Source: an uncultured Lachnospiraceae bacterium (lineage in GTDB: Bacteria > Bacillota_A > Clostridia > Lachnospirales > Lachnospiraceae). Taken from it: DNA of 9,675 nucleotides. The translations under genes and the position numbers were made by a program. Location of the stretch: assembly GCA_910585855.1 (NCBI GenBank), contig CAJUGZ010000161.1, forward strand, positions 1 through 9,675, in the 5' to 3' direction. Under the pieces are notes generated by a model, which saw nothing but the letters and a program-made list of their open reading frames with translations, did not search any database and was not told where the DNA came from. Shown here piece after piece: positions 1-5,767 of the stretch (the first letter of the stretch is position 1; the number at the start of each line of letters is the position of its first letter).

Positions 1-252
1 TTTCACATCCTGCTTCCATGCAGGGTGTGAAAAAAAAGGGGCGTGTTTAGCCCAGTTGATAGGAAAGCGAATCTCTTATGGATGGTAAAATCCTTCCTTA
101 CACCAATTACGCTTTGGCTGTAGTGAGGGCGAATTGCGCCCCGGTCTGTCCGGTTGGATATAAGAACGGCAGAAGTCTTAGAACTTCTTGCTTTTTGGAA
201 ACCGGAACAGCAGACTGCCCACCGTTTTCGAATCTGGCGTCCTCTCTCCAAA
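1..252 (+). repeat. Structured repeat family A, copy A1
   Basis: This non-coding element recurs inverted at 9464-9675. It opens with a hairpin, TTTCACATCCTGC (1-13) pairing with GCAGGGTGTGAAA (20-32) around the loop TTCCAT, followed by an A-run and GGGGCG (38-43). GGGGCG pairs with CGCCCC (137-142), and inside it GCCC (50-53) pairs with GGGC (127-130); AAAGCG (64-69) and CGCTTT (109-114) can close a further inner stem. Next come GAAGT..ACTTC around 174-189 and a conserved run from about 133 to 218. The right end, GGCGTCCTC near 236-244, resembles one end of family B. A1 is longer than A2 because its inner arm holds about 70 bases instead of about 28. An open frame at 78-263 shares protein-level similarity with the other copy but has no convincing ribosome binding site. 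I do not recognise the family; a non-autonomous mobile repeat or a structured RNA are the main options. Confidence 0.85.
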
Positions 253-281
253 AGACTTATTGAAGATCCATAACAAAAAAA

Positions 282-310
282 TTGACAAAGTGCAAGTCCT
301 ATGTTATACT
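282..310 (+). promoter_or_regulatory. Sigma-A promoter of rpsO-pnp
   Basis: TTGACA (282-287) and TATACT (305-310) are separated by exactly 17 bases, a perfect -35 box and a 5/6 -10 box. Transcription should begin near 317, giving a leader of about 90 bases before rpsO. The promoter lies about 30 bases beyond repeat A1, so it was not carried inside the repeat. No equally good promoter is visible between rpsO and pnp, so this one probably drives both genes. Confidence 0.85.
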
Positions 311-325
311 TCTAACTGTTGTAAG

Positions 326-387
326 ATTTTAACCTTTACTCAGGATATGGCAACTCCAACCAATGCTTAGTAAAGGGGATAGAAAAT
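326..387 (+). promoter_or_regulatory. Folded rpsO leader, candidate S15 autoregulatory site
   Basis: CCTTTACT (333-340) pairs perfectly with AGTAAAGG (369-376), and ATTTT (326-330) can pair with AAAAT (383-387) to extend the stem outward across an internal loop. The 28-base interior can form small alternative helices such as GGA/TCC or GCA/TGC. The stem ends 14 bases before the AGGAGG site (391-396) of rpsO. S15 is known to repress its own mRNA through leader structures in several bacterial groups, with different folds in each. That this leader does the same is inference from position and fold. Confidence 0.5.
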
Positions 388-406
388 TTTAGGAGGAAAT
401 AATACT

Positions 407-673
407 ATGATTTCAAAGGAAAAGAAAGCAGAATTAATCGCTACTTATGGAAGAACACCAAATGATACTGGTTCTCCAGAAGTACAGATTGCTATTTTAA
501 CATTTCGGATTAATGAATTAACGGAGCATTTAAAGAATAATCCAAAGGATCATCATTCCAGACGAGGACTGCTTCAAATGGTTGGTCAAAGACGAGGACT
601 GCTTGATTATTTTAAAAAGACCAATTTGGATGGTTATCGTGCATTAATTGAAAAATTAGGAATCAGAAAGTAG
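407..673 (+). CDS. rpsO: 30S ribosomal protein S15
   Basis: The product has 88 residues, the usual full length for S15. S15 binds 16S rRNA in the central domain of the small subunit and helps bring in S6 and S18 during assembly. The diagnostic core is present: TGSPEVQIA at 21-29, then DHHSRRGL at 48-55 with the rRNA-binding His/Asp/Ser residues, and QRRGLLDYFKK at 61-71. The ATG at 407 follows AGGAGG (391-396) at 10 bases, an ideal spacing. It is preceded by a strong sigma-A promoter and a folded leader and followed by pnp, the conserved bacterial rpsO-pnp arrangement, so co-transcription with pnp is expected. Nothing is truncated or unusual in the protein. Identification is essentially certain. 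Confidence 0.98.
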   Translation: MISKEKKAELIATYGRTPNDTGSPEVQIAILTFRINELTEHLKNNPKDHHSRRGLLQMVGQRRGLLDYFKKTNLDGYRALIEKLGIRK

Positions 674-714
674 TAACAACGACATGCAGAAGTCTGGGTG
701 TCTGCTGTTTTGTG

Positions 715-745
715 GGGCGGAGCAATCCGCCCTATATTTGTGAAA
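715..745 (+). terminator. Hairpin after rpsO, probably partial terminator
   Basis: GGGCGGA (715-721) and TCCGCCC (726-732) form a perfect 7-bp stem closed by a GCAA tetraloop, followed by TATATTTGTG. The tail is too poor in T for a strong intrinsic terminator. It could let part of the transcription read on into pnp, or protect the 3' end of a processed rpsO mRNA. A smaller stem, GCAGA..TCTGC, lies just before it at about 685-704. Confidence 0.55.
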
Positions 746-775
746 AAGAAAAATCTGTAAAGTTTTGAAAGAGAA

Positions 776-876
776 AGAGAGCCGAGACCACTGAAAAGGG
801 CAGAAACCTTTTATTTGATAAAAAATTAACAAAGTAAGCAATGTTTCTGTTTTTTTCAGTAGTTTCGGAATTCTCT
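776..876 (+). promoter_or_regulatory. Long double-stranded stem-loop in pnp leader
   Basis: ACTGAAAAGGGCAGAAAC (790-807) pairs over all 18 positions with GTTTCTGTTTTTTTCAGT (843-860), counting three G-U pairs. After one mismatch, CCGAGAC (782-788) pairs with GTTTCGG (862-868), and AGAGA (776-780) pairs with TCTCT (872-876). The total is about 30 bp around a 35-base A+T-rich loop. In E. coli, RNase III cuts a long stem in the pnp leader and PNPase then removes the duplex strand, repressing its own synthesis. A similar RNase III-dependent control here is inference. The element ends 63 bases before the pnp start. Confidence 0.7.
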
Positions 877-908
877 GACAGGATGGAACAGAAGGAAAAG
901 AAAAATGG

Positions 909-934
909 ATTCCGCAGATGGCGGAGAATGGAGG
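909..934 (+). promoter_or_regulatory. Hairpin abutting the pnp ribosome binding site
   Basis: TCCGC (911-915) pairs with GCGGA (921-925) around AGATG, extended by AT/AT across a two-base bulge (909-910 with 928-929). The Shine-Dalgarno sequence GGAGG (930-934) follows directly, 5 bases before the ATG at 940. This site decides the pnp start. The hairpin may present or shield the site; its regulatory role is inference. Confidence 0.5.
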
Positions 935-939
935 AAAAG

Positions 940-3033
940 ATGTATAAAAATTTTGAAATGGAATTAGCCGGAAGAATACTGCGTGTAGACGTAGGACGAG
1001 TAGCGGCACAGGCAAATGGTGCGGCATTTATGCACTATGGTGATACTACAGTATTATCAACTGTTACTGCATCAGAAAAACCAAGAGAGGGAATTGATTT
1101 TTTCCCACTAAGTGTAGAATATGAAGAAAAATTATATGCAGTCGGCAAAATTCCGGGTGGATTTAACCGAAGAGAGGGAAAGGCATCCGAAAATGCAATT
1201 TTAACTTCTCGTGTGATTGACAGACCGATGCGTCCGTTATTTCCAAAAGATTATAGAAATGATGTAACAATTAACAATATGGTTATGTCAGTCGATCCAG
1301 AATGTAGTCCAGAATTAACCGCAATGTTGGGTTCTGCGATTGCAGTAGCAATTTCTGATATTCCGTTTGACGGACCATGTGCAACAACACAGATAGGACT
1401 GATAAATGGAGAATTTGTATTGAATCCAAATGCAGAGCAAAATACCAATTCTGATTTAAAATTAACGGTTGCTTCTACAAAAGAAAAAGTAATTATGATT
1501 GAAGCTGGTGCAAATGAAGTGCCAGAAGCACAGATGATAGAAGCAATTTATAAAGCACATGAAGTGAATCAGCAGGTAATTGCTTTTATTGATAAAATTG
1601 TGGCAGAGTGCGGAAAACAAAAACATACGTATACCAGTTGTTCTGTACCAGAAGAGTTATTTGCTGCAATTCAAAAAACAGTTCCGCCGGAAGAAATGGA
1701 AAAAATTATGTTTGCAGAAGAAAAACAGGTTCGGGAAGAACGAATCCGTTTATTAAAGGATAATCTTTTCGAAACATTTTCATCGGAAGAGTACGAGGAC
1801 TGGCTTCCTCTTATTGATGAGGCAGTCTATCAATATGAGAAAAAAACAGTTCGCAAGATGATTTTAAAAGATCAAAAACGCCCAGACGGCAGAGAAATTA
1901 CGCAGATTCGCCCATTGGCAGCGGAAATCGATATTATCCCTAGAGTACATGGCTCAGCAATGTTTACCAGAGGACAAACTCAAATCTGTAATGTATGTAC
2001 ACTAGCACCTCTTTCAGAAGCTCAGAAATTAGATGGACTGGATATAAATGAAACATCAAAACGATATATGCATCACTATAATTTCCCTTCTTATTCGGTA
2101 GGAGAAACAAAAGTTTCCCGTGGCCCGGGACGAAGAGAAATTGGACATGGTGCACTTGCAGAACGTGCATTGATTCCGGTACTTCCTTCAGAAGAAGAAT
2201 TTCCGTATGCGATTCGTACTGTATCGGAAACTTTTGAATCAAATGGTTCTACTTCAATGGCATCTACCTGTGCTTCTTGTATGTCGCTTATGGCAGCCGG
2301 AGTACCGATTAAAAAAATGGTAGCAGGGATTTCCTGTGGATTAGTTACTGGAGAAACAGATGATGATTATGTTTTATTAACGGATATTCAGGGATTGGAA
2401 GACTTTTTTGGAGATATGGATTTTAAAGTGACTGGTACGGATGCTGGAATTACTGCAATCCAAATGGATATTAAGATTCATGGTCTGACCAGAGAGATTG
2501 TAGAGGGAGCGATTGCAAGATGCAGGGAAGCTAGGATGTTTATTATGGAGCATTGTATGAAACCTGTGATTGCAGAACCTAGAAAAGAGGTTGGACCATA
2601 TGCACCGAAAATTATACAGGTTTTGATTGATCCAGCTAAAATCGGAGATGTAGTTGGACCAAAAGGAAAGACGATTAATGCAATTATTACAGAAACAGAT
2701 GTAAAGATTGATATTACAGATGAGGGTGCAGTTTCTGTATGCGGTACAGATCAAAAGCAGATGGAGAGAGCCGTAGAATATATTCAGATGATTACTTCTG
2801 ATTTTGAGGAGGGAAAATATTATACCGGGAAAGTGGTTAGCATTAAAGATTTTGGTGCATTTCTTGAGTTTGCACCCGGGAAAGAAGGAATGGTGCATAT
2901 TTCTAAGATTTCGAAAGAACGGATTGAGCGTGTGGAAGATGTGCTGACACTTGGGGATGTGGTAAAAGTAGTTTGCCTTGGAAAAGATAAGATGGGGAGA
3001 ATTAGTTTTAGTATGAAGGATGTGCGGAATTAA
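940..3033 (+). CDS. pnp: Polynucleotide phosphorylase (PNPase)
   Basis: The product has 697 residues, the normal length. PNPase is a trimeric 3'-to-5' exoribonuclease that uses phosphate to release nucleoside diphosphates, and it acts in mRNA decay in the cytoplasm. The domain order is complete: a first RNase PH-like core (about 10-140), an all-helical linker, a second RNase PH core starting near 313 (RPDGREI), a KH domain with VGPKGK near 572-577, and an S1 domain from about 627 (GKVVSIKDFGAF). Catalytic motifs are intact: TRGQTQ, GRREIGHGALAERAL, SNGSTSMAS and GDMDF, with the metal-binding aspartates at 488 and 494. I chose ATG 940 because GGAGG lies 5 bases upstream; the frame is open from 841 but that extension overlaps the leader stem-loop and is not PNPase-like. 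The gene follows rpsO, probably by read-through. Confidence 0.97.
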   Translation: MYKNFEMELAGRILRVDVGRVAAQANGAAFMHYGDTTVLSTVTASEKPREGIDFFPLSVEYEEKLYAVGKIPGGFNRREGKASENAILTSRVIDRPMRPLFPKDYRNDVTINNMVMSVDPECSPELTAMLGSAIAVAISDIPFDGPCATTQIGLINGEFVLNPNAEQNTNSDLKLTVASTKEKVIMIEAGANEVPEAQMIEAIYKAHEVNQQVIAFIDKIVAECGKQKHTYTSCSVPEELFAAIQKTVPPEEMEKIMFAEEKQVREERIRLLKDNLFETFSSEEYEDWLPLIDEAVYQYEKKTVRKMILKDQKRPDGREITQIRPLAAEIDIIPRVHGSAMFTRGQTQICNVCTLAPLSEAQKLDGLDINETSKRYMHHYNFPSYSVGETKVSRGPGRREIGHGALAERALIPVLPSEEEFPYAIRTVSETFESNGSTSMASTCASCMSLMAAGVPIKKMVAGISCGLVTGETDDDYVLLTDIQGLEDFFGDMDFKVTGTDAGITAIQMDIKIHGLTREIVEGAIARCREARMFIMEHCMKPVIAEPRKEVGPYAPKIIQVLIDPAKIGDVVGPKGKTINAIITETDVKIDITDEGAVSVCGTDQKQMERAVEYIQMITSDFEEGKYYTGKVVSIKDFGAFLEFAPGKEGMVHISKISKERIERVEDVLTLGDVVKVVCLGKDKMGRISFSMKDVRN

Positions 3034-3050
3034 AAAAGAAGGCTGTCGAT

Positions 3051-3222
3051 ACCGGAGGCTGGAAGCAGAAGAAAGGTCTGCACCGAGCTCGCTTGCGCTT
3101 AGCATTTCCTATTTTCATAGCGGACACATAAGGCACTAAAACACAGCAATACCGTGCCTAAGTGCCAATGAGAAATGATGACCCTCTGCAAACCTTTCTT
3201 CTGCTTCCGGCTGTGTATTCCG
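3051..3222 (+). repeat. Structured repeat family B, copy B1
   Basis: This element begins about 17 bases after the pnp stop and recurs inverted within 3936-4169. Its outer arms GGAAGCAGAAGAAAGG (3061-3076) and CCTTTCTTCTGCTTCC (3193-3208) are perfectly complementary, and the pairing continues inward through TCTGCA/TGCAAA with a G-U pair. Inside are CATTTC/GAAATG (3103-3108 and 3172-3177) and GGCAC/GTGCC (3132-3136 and 3154-3158). A 41-base stretch, 3096-3136, is identical in both copies. There is no coding potential that both copies share. There is no T-run after the right arm, so it is not a simple terminator. I do not recognise it; it may be a MITE-like element or a structured RNA. Confidence 0.8.
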
Positions 3223-3317
3223 AAAATTAACCGAGTAGGAAAAAATTTTTCCTTTACTTGTGCGTTGGGTACACATTAGCTTTATTGATAGTTTTTTTGA
3301 TAAGTGTCTGTGTATGT

Positions 3318-3352
3318 AAAAAGAGGGCGAGATGACTCGTCCTTTATTTTTG
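3318..3352 (+). terminator. Intrinsic terminator between pnp and the GNAT gene
   Basis: AGGGCGAG (3324-3331) pairs with CTCGTCCT (3336-3343), with one G-U pair, around the loop ATGA. It is flanked by an A-run before and TTATTTTTG after, so it could work in both directions. It lies about 290 bases past the pnp stop and just ahead of the acetyltransferase gene. It probably ends the rpsO-pnp transcript. The rest of 3223-3393 holds no gene that I can see; it has an A/T palindrome near 3237-3254 and no convincing promoter. Confidence 0.75.
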
Positions 3353-3393
3353 TGTGGTTGATTGTATGGTGATAAGGTAAGATAGGAGAGGAA

Positions 3394-3930
3394 ATGATGG
3401 AGATAAAGACATTTGAGATTTCATATCTAAAAGAAACGAAAATGGTTTTAAGAAATGCATTTTTTCATGAAAACAGCAATGATGTTTTTAATGAATGGGA
3501 ATTTGCGGAAACTGTATTAAAATCAAAGGGATATTTGCCGGAATTATGTGTGATTGCTTTAGACGGAAAAAATGTGATTGGCTATAATGTACTGACTAAA
3601 GCAGAAATAGGTGGTCAGTCAGGCTTGGCACTAGGACCTTTAGGAGTAAAAAAGGAATATCAAAATATAGGAGTAGGTTCTGCCCTTGTAAAAGAATGTA
3701 TTCGAAGAGCAGAAAAATTGGGTTATCCATGGATTGCTTTGTTGGGAGGAAAGTATTATTCCCGATTTGGATTTGAAAGAGGAAAAGTTTATGGGATTAC
3801 GGTATCAGACAATGAATTTGAGAATGAGCATTTGCAGATAATGTTTTTGGATAAATTGGCGAAAAATAACATTTCTGGGAAGTTGGTTTACTGTGATGCA
3901 TTTTATGATGCCAATGGGAATTTATTGTAA
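3394..3930 (+). CDS. GNAT-family N-acetyltransferase, YhbS-like
   Basis: The product has 178 residues and is a single-domain acetyltransferase predicted to move an acetyl group from acetyl-CoA to an unknown amine. The acetyl-CoA binding motif A is clear: LGPLGVKKEYQNIGVGSAL at about 80-98 with the QNIGVG pyrophosphate loop, followed by a helix. The segment GGKYYSRFGFERG near 120-132 and the C-terminal strand region resemble the YhbS (COG3153) branch. AGGAG (3384-3388) suits either ATG 3394 (spacing 5) or ATG 3397 (spacing 8), so the start may be one codon later. The gene stands alone between two inverted copies of repeat family B, an unusual position that hints at an inserted cassette. Substrate cannot be read from the sequence. 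The fold call is firm; the subfamily is moderately sure. Confidence 0.88.
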   Translation: MMEIKTFEISYLKETKMVLRNAFFHENSNDVFNEWEFAETVLKSKGYLPELCVIALDGKNVIGYNVLTKAEIGGQSGLALGPLGVKKEYQNIGVGSALVKECIRRAEKLGYPWIALLGGKYYSRFGFERGKVYGITVSDNEFENEHLQIMFLDKLAKNNISGKLVYCDAFYDANGNLL

Positions 3931-3935
3931 AGGTT

Positions 3936-4169
3936 CAGGGGGGACACTGGAAATCAGAAGGAAGTCCTATTTCGGGCTCACTTGCTTCTGATAGGGAATA
4001 CACAGCCGAAATCCGAAGAAAGGTCTGCGCAGGGTCATCATTTCCCGTCGGCATTTAGGCATGGTACTGCTGTATTTTCGTGCCTTATGTGTCCGCTATG
4101 AAAATAGGAAATGCTAAGCGAGAGCGGGCTCGGAGCAGACTTTTCTTCGGATTTTGGCGTCCTCCTCAG
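3936..4169 (-). repeat. Structured repeat family B, copy B2 (inverted)
   Basis: This element begins 5 bases after the acetyltransferase stop and is B1 in the opposite direction. Its arms AAATCCGAAGAAAGG (4009-4023) and CTTTTCTTCGGATTT (4140-4154) pair with one G-U, and GTCTGC/GCAGAC extends them inward. Compared with B1, the stem has changed at several positions on both strands so that pairing is kept, while 4080-4120 is identical to 3096-3136. On its left it has an extra hairpin, ATCAGAAGGAAG (3953-3964) with CTTGCTTCTGAT (3981-3992), one mismatch. Its outer ends, CAGGGGGGACAC (3936-3947) and GGCGTCCTCCTCAG (4156-4169), form imperfect terminal inverted repeats. B1 lacks these outer ends. Confidence 0.8.
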
Positions 4170-4265
4170 CGAAAACTAACTAGAAAATTTTATAGCAAAA
4201 TTGGATTTATATGGGATTTTTTGGTGCTTTTTTCTATATTTTTCTTTTAAATAAAGGGTGCTTTT

Positions 4266-4295
4266 ATCAATTTTTATCAATTCCTGTCAATTTCT
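4266..4295 (+). promoter_or_regulatory. Three 10-bp phased repeats upstream of rnf
   Basis: ATCAATTTTT, ATCAATTCCT and GTCAATTTCT follow one another without gaps, so the TCAATT core recurs exactly every 10 bp, about one helical turn. The array ends 3 bases before the candidate -35 box of the rnf promoter, where an activator or alpha-subunit contact could act. No known operator consensus is recognised. Upstream of it, 4170-4265 is T-rich and empty of genes, with only a weak AGCA..TGCT stem and T-run near 4194-4233. Confidence 0.45.
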
Positions 4296-4298
4296 AAC

Positions 4299-4327
4299 TT
4301 GCATAAATTTTAATTTTGGATTATAGT
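4299..4327 (+). promoter_or_regulatory. Candidate promoter of the rnf operon
   Basis: TTGCAT (4299-4304) and TATAGT (4322-4327) are 17 bases apart. The -10 box matches 5 of 6 consensus positions, but the -35 box only 3 of 6, which fits dependence on an activator. Transcription would start near 4334 and give a leader of about 95 bases. The leader holds four GAATAT words (4354, 4364, 4372, 4385) and the ribosome binding site GAGAGG (4417-4422). Confidence 0.5.
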
Positions 4328-4428
4328 TAAAGTAAATACGTCACTATGTGTACGAATATATATGAATATTAGAATATTTATTCGGAATATATTGACGGAG
4401 AGTATATCAACGGAAAGAGAGGAAGTTC

Positions 4429-5751
4429 ATGGAATTAGCAACATTTAAGGGTGGAATTCATCCGGCTGAAGGAAAAGAATTGTCAAAAGACAAGCCGATG
4501 CGGGAGCTGAAGCCCGGAAAAGAATTGGTTTATCCGGTATCGCAGCATATCGGTGCACCTGCTGTTCCTAACGTGGCAGTGGGGGATTTGGTACAAGTTG
4601 GGCAAACGATTGCCGAAGCGGGAGGTTTTATTTCTGCTCCGGTCATTTCTTCCGTATCCGGTAAAGTGAAAAAAATCGAAAACCGGGTTTTGGCGAACGG
4701 TAATACTGCACTTTGCATTGTAGTAGAAAATGACGAGCAGTATACAAAAGCACCGAAAGTAGGAGAAAAACGGGATTATCGCAAACTTTCAAAGGAGCAG
4801 ATTCGCAGTATTGTGAAGGAAGCCGGAATTGTCGGATTAGGGGGTGCAGGATTTCCTACCAATGTTAAATTGACACCGAAAGATGACAACAAAATTGATT
4901 TTGTAATTATCAATGGAGCAGAGTGTGAGCCTTATTTAACTTCGGATTATCGGATGCTTTTAGAACAGCCGGAGAGAGTGGTAGAGGGACTGAAAATTGA
5001 ACTGCAGCTTTTTGAACGAGCACAGGGTATTATTGCGATTGAAAACAATAAACCAGATGCGATTGCAAAGCTAGAACAGTTGACGGCACAGGAATCTAGG
5101 ATAAAGGTATGTCCGCTGCAGACAAAGTATCCTCAGGGCGGAGAGCGTTTTTTGATCTATGCCGTAACCGGGCGTAAGATTAATTCTTCTATGCTTCCGG
5201 CAGATGCAGGGTGTGTAGTAAGTAATGTGGATACGGCAGCAGCAATTCAAATGGCGGTCAGTGAATCGACTCCTTTGATACGGAGAATTATTACAGTAAC
5301 AGGAAATGCTGTAAAAAATCCTCAGAATTTTATCGTGCCGACCGGGATTTGCTATCAGGATTTGTTAGATGCAGCAGGAGGACTGACTTGTGAACCGGAA
5401 AAAATTATCAATGGCGGACCTATGATGGGAAAAGCAATGTTTCGTTTAGATGTGCCAGTAACAAAAAATTCAACGGCACTGCTTGCTTTGACCAAAGACG
5501 AGGTTTCCGCTATGGAGCCAAGTGCTTGTATTCGCTGCGGGCGCTGTGTATCGGTTTGTCCGGGGCATATTGTACCGCAGATGCTTTATGAAGTAGCTGT
5601 ACATGGAGATGCAGAACAGTTTGAAAAATTGAATGGAATGGAATGTTGTGAATGTGGAAGCTGTACATTTATATGTCCTGCCAAAAGAAATTTGACACAG
5701 GCGTTTGCTCAGATGCGGGCGACTGTAATGGCAAACCGTAAGAAGAAATAG
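4429..5751 (+). CDS. rnfC: Rnf complex subunit RnfC
   Basis: The product has 440 residues, a full-length short-form RnfC without the long C-terminal repeats of some proteobacterial proteins. RnfC is the peripheral cytoplasmic subunit that carries FMN and 4Fe-4S clusters and exchanges electrons with NAD(H). Visible motifs are the N-terminal GGIHP region, a barrel/biotinyl-like segment at about 30-85, the glycine-rich flavin/NADH motif GLGGAGFPT at 136-144, GAECEPYL at 163-170, an SLBB-like region, and two ferredoxin motifs with cysteines 367, 370, 373, 377 and 406, 409, 412, 416. The start at 4429 has GAGAGG 6 bases upstream. It is the first gene of a six-gene operon; rnfD starts 16 bases after its stop. 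No key residue is missing. Confidence 0.96.
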   Translation: MELATFKGGIHPAEGKELSKDKPMRELKPGKELVYPVSQHIGAPAVPNVAVGDLVQVGQTIAEAGGFISAPVISSVSGKVKKIENRVLANGNTALCIVVENDEQYTKAPKVGEKRDYRKLSKEQIRSIVKEAGIVGLGGAGFPTNVKLTPKDDNKIDFVIINGAECEPYLTSDYRMLLEQPERVVEGLKIELQLFERAQGIIAIENNKPDAIAKLEQLTAQESRIKVCPLQTKYPQGGERFLIYAVTGRKINSSMLPADAGCVVSNVDTAAAIQMAVSESTPLIRRIITVTGNAVKNPQNFIVPTGICYQDLLDAAGGLTCEPEKIINGGPMMGKAMFRLDVPVTKNSTALLALTKDEVSAMEPSACIRCGRCVSVCPGHIVPQMLYEVAVHGDAEQFEKLNGMECCECGSCTFICPAKRNLTQAFAQMRATVMANRKKK

Positions 5752-5767
5752 AGGGAGGAGAGCGATC

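Noticed and set aside
188..370. Small + strand open frame running from repeat A1 into the rpsO leader
   Set aside because: It crosses the rpsO promoter and leader stem, and has no ribosome binding site; only its repeat part resembles the other copy.
841..939. N-terminal extension of pnp to the ATG at 841
   Set aside because: The extra 33 residues overlap the right arm of the leader stem-loop, are not PNPase-like, and have no ribosome binding site; ATG 940 has GGAGG at 5 bases and gives the normal length.
2377..3105. Antisense open frame of 242 residues over the 3' part of pnp
   Set aside because: It is a low-complexity shadow of a conserved gene, with no ribosome binding site and no recognisable domain.
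3280..3393. Dedicated promoter for the acetyltransferase gene
   Set aside because: Several TTGATA/TTGATT boxes exist, but none has an acceptable -10 box at 16-18 bases.
3051..4169. CRISPR-like array from the family B repeats
   Set aside because: There are only two copies, inverted, about 170 bases or longer each, with a gene between them; there is no regular spacer pattern.
4194..4233. Terminator after the acetyltransferase gene (AGCA..TGCT followed by T-run)
   Set aside because: The stem is only about 4 bp with a bulged extension; in T-rich DNA this is weak, so it is mentioned only as context.
4296..4428. Rex-type redox operator upstream of rnfC
   Set aside because: No sequence close to TTGTTAA-N4-TTAACAA was found, although Rex control of an NAD-linked operon would make sense.
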